Source: Gemmatimonadota bacterium
GTDB lineage: Bacteria; JAAXHH01
Reading direction: 5' to 3'
Length of the DNA: 64,000 nt
Assembly: GCA_009837395.1 (NCBI GenBank)
Contig: VXTP01000008.1
Coordinates: forward strand, 1 to 64,000
Both the position numbers and the translations under genes were made by a program. This document shows positions 58,501 through 64,000 of the stretch, piece after piece (position 1 is the stretch's first letter; each line of letters opens with the position of its first letter). The notes below the pieces were generated by a model, which did no database searches, was not told the DNA's origin, and saw only the letters and a program-made list of their open reading frames with translations.

Positions 58501-61039
58501 TAGCAAACGCATCGGCGGCCTCGTTTACCGTGGTTCCGGGACGTATCATCGATTCAAGCGCTTCACCCAAAATCGGCGAATCGGGGTCTGATGTGAAGAG
58601 TCGGATGTCATAACGCAGATCGGAATATTCGCGTTTCTGCTGGAGTGACAACAGCGCATCCGCAACCAACGATCCGGCTCCTGGGTTGAAAACGTTCAGT
58701 GACAACTCTCTCACATATGGATGCTGGGAGAGATACCGCTCAATCCTGTCTGCAATGACCTTCCCGGATATACCGTTTCCCGCCATGGTGGGCTCAGCCA
58801 ATCCCAGCGCCGTAGAGATTTCTGCCATCAGGCCACGCAAATTCTCCTCAGTTGTTGGCGCATAGAGCGCCCAGAATGCATTCAGGTTGTCGACCGGAGT
58901 AAAGATACGACCATCTTCGACTGGAACGCCAACTGGATAGGCATACGGAACAAAACCATCCAGCAGCGCGGAACGGACATGAGGGAGATGGCTTTTTCCG
59001 CCTGCTTTGATTTTTTCGATCCAATCCTTCCCCAAGGTAACCCAGTTGTTTAGCCACAAGGCGCGTAGCGGATGAGTTGGCGAGACCAGGACCGCTTCCC
59101 GATTCTTTCCGCGAAAATCTGTCAAAACGACGTGAACGGAATCAACGGCCAAAATGTCTCGTAAAGCTTGTAGGTGTTGCTGACGCTCGGTACCAGAAGT
59201 CGTCTCAGCCTGATGGCTCAGATTCCTTACCAAGTCCAGGTAGCTTTCCGCATACGTGAGGCATTCCTTTTCCGAGTCTCGGAAGGAAAGTCCCTGCATG
59301 ATAAGCTCGGTAGTGTCATTACGCACTGCTTTAAAAAACACCTCTCGAGCGGAAAGAAACGAGGCCATCGCAGCTGACGACGGTAGTGTGAGCCCGACCA
59401 CGGAAGGTGACTCGGCAGTAGCCAGATTGATCTGCATTCGACGGCCCGACAAGTGTTTGGGCTCCGCCAAGATGCGCTGTTCTATAGTCTTGAGTGCGCG
59501 CGAAAGTGGAATTTGCACAGCGCCTTCACGACTGAATTTGGCTAACAAGGTTTCTTGACGGGCGATCTTCCTCGAACGACCACCTTCACCCCACACGACG
59601 CTGTTGATGGCTATCTCGTCCGGATCGCGCTCATCTCCCAAGGCTGTAAACTGTAGCGCGAAGCGCCCGTGCTCCAGACTCTGTTCGATGGGAACTGCTC
59701 TCTGCGGCGGCTCTTCATCGATGCTTCCGCTTGGTAGAACATAGAAAGGCTCGCTTTCGTAGGAGCGTTTAGCACCATCGAAGCCGGAATCCGATTCCAG
59801 TGGAATTGGATCACAATCGGACGTCCAGGGCAGTATACGGATGTAATGCCATCCTTCCTCGAATTCGATCTTATTTAACTTAGTAAGACTGGTGCTGCAT
59901 TGCAGGCGACTAGGCGTCCAGGTTTTGACCTTCTTGGATTTACCTACAGGACCATCACTTTGAGAAATGATCTGAACCGTAAAGTGGTCGAGTCCATTGA
60001 CCTTACCAGGATGAGGTTTGACTTCAAACACCACACTCATTTTTCGGCGGTCATTGGGAACCAGAACCTGTTGTCCAATCAGGCCAGAGAATGTGTCATC
60101 AGTCTCATCCTCCTGCACGACCGGCAAGTCGGTTTCCAGAACCGTTAGCAGTACTTTGTCTAGGGAAATCTCCTCTTGGAACGTCCATTTGTCGAAAGAA
60201 ACGCCCCACCAGTTTTGGTCGGTTGCTATAGGCGGCGTCCAAAATTCCGGCTCTTGGACTTCGTATTTCTCAAAGTAGTCAAACAGGCGCGATTCCAGAG
60301 TCTTGTCCCTCAGTCCAAGATCGGCGATTCTGCCTCGAACTGACTTGTATGAGTTCATTAGATTCCGGACACAGTCGAGATTTCGACGAATCTTGCCATT
60401 GACTATGGTGGGATCGGCAAAGAGTTTGAAATCTGGAATCAATGTCAATTCATACAGACTAGCCCCGAGAGTCTCACCATCAATCCCGTTCTCGAGCGCA
60501 GTGAGTAGGTATCGCACACGGGAAACATCGTCGGCAGGAAGCCATTCCTCTTCGTTGAGAAAAGTCAATAGATCACGTACATGACCGACCAGCGATGCAG
60601 GGAGCCGATCAAGCAGCGAGTCTATGAGGTCCTGGTAGATATCGGTGAATGTCAGTTCTTCGAAGGTCGCTATTCCAAATGAATCTTCAGCGCTGGTGCG
60701 AAGCGAGGTTGGTATGAAGACCAGCAAAGGCTGACGTAGTTCGCCGTTTACGTCAGGATTACGTAGTTCAACGAGTTTGGTGGAAGTGACTCGGAGGGGT
60801 TGATCCTCATTGTCCTGACTGGCTAGTATAAAGATGTTTCGATCGGGTTGGTTTCGGCGTAGTTCCTTGCATGCTGATTCCATCACATCGTAATCGAGAT
60901 CGGTAACTCGCATGCAATGACCTGGTCCACGTTCACCCAGAATCGCTTCGATACGAGGGCACAGTAGGCAAGCAATCGCTGCGTTCAGTTTATCCTTGGA
61001 AAGCTCGCTAAACTCGTTACTCAATTGCACCTCTTCCAC
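55529..61039 (-). CDS. DptH-like HerA-family ATPase with internal PD-(D/E)XK-like motif
   Basis: 1836-residue protein starting at a GTG 4 bp after the upstream stop. Residues 1-300 are an N-terminal domain with LLVFIPTSLRTSAEDSFG near 105. The long middle is unrecognised. TDLGLFDLDLN then VEVKCY (about 1140-1162) reads as the Asp...Glu-x-Lys core of a restriction-endonuclease fold. An acidic, Pro/Glu-rich linker (about 1340-1420) leads to a HerA/FtsK ATPase domain: GVQGGGKSYT near 1470 (Walker A), then LVVFDEAHKYIE near 1698 (Walker B), and MVASQDPPSVP (sensor). Size, architecture and operon position fit DptH of phosphorothioate-dependent restriction; membership in another HerA defence family is possible. 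Confidence 0.68.
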   Translation of the reverse strand: MEEVQLSNEFSELSKDKLNAAIACLLCPRIEAILGERGPGHCMRVTDLDYDVMESACKELRRNQPDRNIFILASQDNEDQPLRVTSTKLVELRNPDVNGELRQPLLVFIPTSLRTSAEDSFGIATFEELTFTDIYQDLIDSLLDRLPASLVGHVRDLLTFLNEEEWLPADDVSRVRYLLTALENGIDGETLGASLYELTLIPDFKLFADPTIVNGKIRRNLDCVRNLMNSYKSVRGRIADLGLRDKTLESRLFDYFEKYEVQEPEFWTPPIATDQNWWGVSFDKWTFQEEISLDKVLLTVLETDLPVVQEDETDDTFSGLIGQQVLVPNDRRKMSVVFEVKPHPGKVNGLDHFTVQIISQSDGPVGKSKKVKTWTPSRLQCSTSLTKLNKIEFEEGWHYIRILPWTSDCDPIPLESDSGFDGAKRSYESEPFYVLPSGSIDEEPPQRAVPIEQSLEHGRFALQFTALGDERDPDEIAINSVVWGEGGRSRKIARQETLLAKFSREGAVQIPLSRALKTIEQRILAEPKHLSGRRMQINLATAESPSVVGLTLPSSAAMASFLSAREVFFKAVRNDTTELIMQGLSFRDSEKECLTYAESYLDLVRNLSHQAETTSGTERQQHLQALRDILAVDSVHVVLTDFRGKNREAVLVSPTHPLRALWLNNWVTLGKDWIEKIKAGGKSHLPHVRSALLDGFVPYAYPVGVPVEDGRIFTPVDNLNAFWALYAPTTEENLRGLMAEISTALGLAEPTMAGNGISGKVIADRIERYLSQHPYVRELSLNVFNPGAGSLVADALLSLQQKREYSDLRYDIRLFTSDPDSPILGEALESMIRPGTTVNEAADAFATSTGSHLFSKLNLAKHALKDFRVNAKRYSAHISMLLDVFPAEDLSITEKPMGVTSLHGLIQDFDTEFIDDDSGTFWRNGPIVGRPLDTDNHAACFDLLSDLSRHLCFATSAVATSGASFKAVPVVTLSLDVAQRELIYEVHQISDWVFTIDRNMGIEFFDHGGRKNRPEYLIDYVPGNSSRTTHNLILSSRSKDELEAMLKPVLLERGLSADGEQLVQILAHLRSLSGQLALKLISARTQQAEALGLALARIYLEYQGALSNQVIVPLDAHTDLYRTSGESDDFNDAISLRRTDLGLFDLDLNSRTITCNLVEVKCYSQVGDFAAFNQLKERISTQIGQSERILQRHFDPELKKPDRPDRLLKSRELAQILRFYLERSMRYQIFDTTAAQEARSLLETIEQGYSLQFRRCALIFDFDKAGTEEPENEVGIEFHRIGKDLVQTLLESCRTPVSSQIEEEQSAYLLREQRIPNVPKLETATFIAPKRERSTSWTVNERWQDELEAPLIPKSSTDAAETPESAHKESEEQSEILAHAPEEGKEVEHLTTGASEPGATAESETTAEPSPEIPEHPAPVATTQAETSYDIVLGVGDDSPQFGLLGEVSGRKVALDLNHTHTLSLFGVQGGGKSYTLGTVIEMASMPFQRINVLPSPLATVIFHYSPTQEYAPEFTSMIQANSVDDEIRILRERYNANPEALRDVLILTPANKVDDRRSEYPDIEIKPIAFSASELKAAHWKFLMGAIGSQSMYLRQMNLIMRSLRENLTLDSLRAGIENSVLSDHLKELALTRLQFANEYINDNQKLQDLIRPGRLIIVDLRDEYIEKDEALGLFVVMLQIFSEATYQRSAFNKLVVFDEAHKYIENDDLVSGLVEVVREMRHKGTSIMVASQDPPSVPVSLIELSSQIIMHKFNSPAWLKHIQKANASLNELTSEKMNKLDTGEAYVWSSKASDEAFTRGAVKVKCRPRITQHGGVTRTAVRENEKKIESLDQE

Positions 61040-61043
61040 TTAC

Positions 61044-62702
61044 CTATTCTGTCTTTTCCCCGATCGCATATCGAGGCGATACCTTCTGGGCGACAAAAGC
61101 ATCCGACAGATCTTCGTAGAATCCAATTTCACGTAGACGACGCTTGAAGGCTTCAAGGTTGAAGCGCAAGGCACGTCTGTCAAGAATGCTGCTGTTAGTC
61201 TGGGCCCCTTTCGGCAACTGTTCGATGTGAATACCGTACCGGTTTCTTAGAAAAACCAACAACTCCTCGATGCGGATCTCACGGGTCACAAAGCGCCCAT
61301 CGGCCTGGGTGAGTACGGCCACCTGAAGCAGTACTTCCAGTAGCTTACTACCAAGCACAAACCTTCGTGGACTTCCCTTAGTACGGGACTGGGCTAACAT
61401 GCCGTTCTCTTTGTTTTTCAGCAGAAGAGAATCCAAACACTCGGTGATGTACTGGTGGTGATACTTACCGCGATACGCCATCAGGATTTCTATGAAGGAC
61501 TCGAATTCATCAAGCCCCATAGAGGAAACCTCCCTGATTTCCGGATCAACGTTCTCATTCCCAGAGGTGGACTCCTCGATTAGGCTGGCCAGACGAAATC
61601 TAAAGTAGGCTTGCCGTTCAGCCTGATGCTCGGGTTTCAATAAAGCCACCAGATCGCTGACGCTAAACTCGCCACCTTGGGGCGATTCGAGCTTGCTTGC
61701 CTTTTTCTTGAGGTATTCGGCCATCTCATCGAGCTTCTTTACGACGTAATTCGCCTGCACATAGGCCGGGATCTGACGATAGAAACGGTCTGTAGACTTA
61801 CGAGCCAATTCGGCCATATGCTCATTGTTGACATCCCCCATGTCCACGATCAGTACCACCCGATAGGGACAGCATGTCATAACGTTGTTGAGGTCAGAAT
61901 TGACCGGACATTCCTTGGTGGTGCAGAGATCATCGCATGAGCGCTGTTTTACCAGTTTGGGCAGCATCTGTAACAGCTTGAGGTGATAGAGCGCCAGATG
62001 GAATGCCATTAGCGTTTTAAGGTAATCCACTAGCACTGAACGCGGAACGTAGGGTTCGTAGGCCAGAAGTCGTAGAATGTCGTCAGACATGATATCTGCC
62101 TGGCCGATACACAGCGGTCGGAAACGTGAAGGCTCCTTGGAGTCTTTCATGTCCTGGGTAACTTGGTGATCTAGGCGCAGGATGGCCTGGGTTTCCACAT
62201 CCACTGATGCGTTTGGGTCGTATCGGTCCGTCACCAAGTCGATTCCTGGGAAAAAGAAGCGCTTCAGGGCGTCTCGCACTGCTTGACCTTTGCCTTTACG
62301 AGCGTAGTAAAGCATCCAATATATCTGCTCGGCTGTACCGTAATCACGCGTATGCCGAGCATTGCGGAACTTATAGGTGTTTCCATGCAACGGCCTTGGG
62401 GCGGCAAGCGCCTGATTACTCTTCCCACGATTGACCATGTCCATCAGATCAGTCTCGATCCAGGCACGGGTGATCTCAGAATGCTTGTCAAACCCTGAGA
62501 ACCACTCTGGATGCTCAAGAAAATCCGCTAGAAACTCTTCGACCGTGAGATCCCTGCCACGCGGAGGCCTACGACTTGCATATCCGTCCCATTTTAGGCG
62601 CGGAAACAGCATCGTTAGGACGCGATCCATCTCGATATGCTTGAAGTCGACATACGTAACCTTAGGGATTCTGAACTCCCTGTCGCGTCCCTTAATTGGC
62701 AT
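61044..62702 (-). CDS. cysteine-containing middle protein of the HerA operon (DptG position)
   Basis: 552 residues from the ATG at 62702, which overlaps the end of the upstream gene by 11 bp; the next gene starts 4 bp after its stop, so all three are coupled. Its sequence is mostly helical. At about 285-310 a cysteine cluster (CDDLCTTKECPV, then CCPYR 12 residues on) suggests a zinc or iron-sulfur site, directly before a hydrophobic strand VVLIVDMGDVNNEH. The C-terminus is basic and looks like a winged-helix region (IRIEELLVFLRNRYGIHIEQL). I do not recognise the family from its sequence; the DptG suggestion rests on gene order only, and it is longer than typical DptG. Confidence 0.6.
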   Translation of the reverse strand: MPIKGRDREFRIPKVTYVDFKHIEMDRVLTMLFPRLKWDGYASRRPPRGRDLTVEEFLADFLEHPEWFSGFDKHSEITRAWIETDLMDMVNRGKSNQALAAPRPLHGNTYKFRNARHTRDYGTAEQIYWMLYYARKGKGQAVRDALKRFFFPGIDLVTDRYDPNASVDVETQAILRLDHQVTQDMKDSKEPSRFRPLCIGQADIMSDDILRLLAYEPYVPRSVLVDYLKTLMAFHLALYHLKLLQMLPKLVKQRSCDDLCTTKECPVNSDLNNVMTCCPYRVVLIVDMGDVNNEHMAELARKSTDRFYRQIPAYVQANYVVKKLDEMAEYLKKKASKLESPQGGEFSVSDLVALLKPEHQAERQAYFRFRLASLIEESTSGNENVDPEIREVSSMGLDEFESFIEILMAYRGKYHHQYITECLDSLLLKNKENGMLAQSRTKGSPRRFVLGSKLLEVLLQVAVLTQADGRFVTREIRIEELLVFLRNRYGIHIEQLPKGAQTNSSILDRRALRFNLEAFKRRLREIGFYEDLSDAFVAQKVSPRYAIGEKTE

Positions 62703-64000
62703 TGTAGTCAATTCCTTTGTCCGAAACGCTCATCTGAAGCAAACCGTCGTCATGACGATGGATTTCGTAAAACTTGTGCCCCGTCGTAGTTAGCAATACC
62801 TCTTGGTAGGGCATCGAGGCCAAGCGGTTTTTGAAGACGGTGAGACTCAGGTAGAAGCCTTCTTGTTCCTCGACACTTGGGCGATAACCGAAGTTGAGCC
62901 GCATCAGCATTTCATAAATATCGAGATTGATACGCAGGCTGGCCTTGTGTCCTTCCCCAGAGTCGTATAGCAACATCAGGGCTTGAGAAAGGCACTCGAG
63001 AAATGGATGCGCCACTGAGTCTTTTTCGGTACGGAGTGTGAAACGGTTGCCTTCAAACAGGCGGTAACTACGGATCGTTCCCTTATCTACCTGGCGGACA
63101 CGAAGGGCTAATTGATTGCCTAGTCGCACTGGATCGCTCAATCCTTCGCCCCGATTGATGGCGCGGAGAATAGCTGTAACCTCTTGGGCACTTTTTGTTC
63201 CTGACTTGTTAATTGCGTCGAGAAAGGGATTGATGCTTCTGTAAGGCAGCATCTCTTTCCATCCGCTGTCGCGTCGCTCAAAGTAATGGCGACGTCGCGT
63301 GTGTGAGAGGTAGTTTCGATGTTTGGCGATCTGGCGCAGGTTATTCTTCGAAGTGTAACCTCGTGGTAGTTTGTGAAACAACGATTCCAACAGCTCTTCA
63401 TCATACCCAGTTCTTTCGGCGAAAGAAAAGCGACTTACAACATTAGTCTTAGGGTTGAGGAACTCAAGTTCACGATCTAGATCGGGGTTGCTGACTTCTG
63501 CGACATCTATCTCGCGAAGCAGGGAAATCAGACGGTCAATGGAGCCTTTTGCACCGCCAAGCCATGAATTGAAATAAAAACCGTCAAGGATGTTATTCTG
63601 ATTCTCTTCGCCGCTGTTTTTATAAAGCTGGTGAATACCGTCACAGTCCCGCGTGCCCACCAGCATGAAGGCCAGTGCTGAACGTAGGTCACGCATAGTG
63701 ATGTGTAATCGGCCGCGCAGGTGGGTGATTGTGTAAAGCGTCTTCAGTCGTTCGAGCACCTTGGGGCCAACAACCGGATCCTGGAAGGTCCGGGCATTAT
63801 GGTAGGAATAGCACTTGGCTTTGAGGTCGCACTTTTCGCAAGCCAGCCAGTAATCACGCTGCGTCATGCGAGCAATGAGACGCTCCAGAATCGAAGGTTG
63901 ATCTTTATCGAGTTCGGCGACCACTGAGCGCAGGTTGAGGTTGATGACCACAATCCCACCTTCGGGAGCTGCTCCGGACAGTCCCTGCTGGATCTGCTTT
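62692..64000 (-). CDS. DptF-like ATPase-associated protein, 5' end cut by the window
   Basis: The frame is open to base 64000, so the N-terminus, where a P-loop would be expected, is missing. The visible part starts with PEGGIVVINLNLRSVV, which looks like an ATPase core strand. A zinc-type CEKCDLKAKC motif and HLRGRLHITMRDLRSALAFML follow. The C-terminal RINLDIYEMLMRLNFGYRPS segment recalls the DptF tail as I remember it. It is first in the visible operon, with the second gene's start overlapping its stop. DptF is the best guess; a related defence ATPase is possible. Confidence 0.6.
   Translation of the reverse strand, partial: KQIQQGLSGAAPEGGIVVINLNLRSVVAELDKDQPSILERLIARMTQRDYWLACEKCDLKAKCYSYHNARTFQDPVVGPKVLERLKTLYTITHLRGRLHITMRDLRSALAFMLVGTRDCDGIHQLYKNSGEENQNNILDGFYFNSWLGGAKGSIDRLISLLREIDVAEVSNPDLDRELEFLNPKTNVVSRFSFAERTGYDEELLESLFHKLPRGYTSKNNLRQIAKHRNYLSHTRRRHYFERRDSGWKEMLPYRSINPFLDAINKSGTKSAQEVTAILRAINRGEGLSDPVRLGNQLALRVRQVDKGTIRSYRLFEGNRFTLRTEKDSVAHPFLECLSQALMLLYDSGEGHKASLRINLDIYEMLMRLNFGYRPSVEEQEGFYLSLTVFKNRLASMPYQEVLLTTTGHKFYEIHRHDDGLLQMSVSDKGIDYNAN

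Overview
This 64 kb window comes from a GC-rich chromosome of an uncultivated-looking Gram-negative bacterium. The Gram-negative call rests on Tat signals, lipoprotein signals, FtsX-type permeases and a periplasmic molybdo-flavoenzyme. The mix of CBM9-like proteins, an enolase-superfamily dehydratase, an SMP-30 lactonase, an Ldh2-type dehydrogenase and stand-alone MacB/FtsX-like permeases resembles Latescibacterota or related FCB-group genomes. That placement is an inference; no rRNA or tRNA gene is present to test it.

Layout. 0-14.7 kb holds dnaE (minus strand), a divergent serA and pdxJ, an M16 peptidase pair (one catalytic, one lacking the zinc motif), an ornithine-carbamoyltransferase-family gene, a PQQ-type quinoprotein and a mandelate-racemase-family dehydratase. 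14.7-16.5 kb is a short AT-richer patch with a NucS-like PD-(D/E)XK protein and a small secreted protein. 16.5-25.3 kb returns to GC-rich genes: a 2'-5' RNA ligase-like protein, MurA, an unrecognised 602-residue protein, a BNR-type propeller, a D-cysteine desulfhydrase family enzyme, a polytopic transporter and a Tat-exported class V aminotransferase.

25.4-30.2 kb is a second AT-richer island. It is a co-directional cassette of an SF1 helicase-like ATPase, an 815-residue protein ending in an AlkB-type dioxygenase, and a SAM methyltransferase. I do not recognise it as a described system.

30.2-55.4 kb is metabolic and transport DNA: an SMP-30 lactonase, a sodium:solute symporter, two tandem FtsX-like permeases (the second frameshifted), a Tat-exported HisC-like aminotransferase, metH, a glyoxalase-fold protein, CBM9-like proteins, an O6-alkylguanine transferase, an SGNH hydrolase, a PaoABC-like aldehyde oxidoreductase operon, a class I fumarase and an Ldh2-type dehydrogenase.

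55.5-64 kb is a third AT-richer island. It is a tightly coupled minus-strand operon, cut by the window edge, of a DptF-like protein, a cysteine-containing protein and an 1836-residue HerA-type ATPase with an internal PD-(D/E)XK-like motif. It is most simply read as a DptFGH-like DNA-restriction module or a relative of one. Its modification partners, if any, would lie beyond base 64000.

Several spacers carry short tandem repeats: exact 16- and 17-bp duplications across stop codons, and 15-, 17/18- and 25-bp degenerate arrays. I saw no CRISPR array, insertion sequence, tRNA or rRNA, and no convincing intrinsic terminator.
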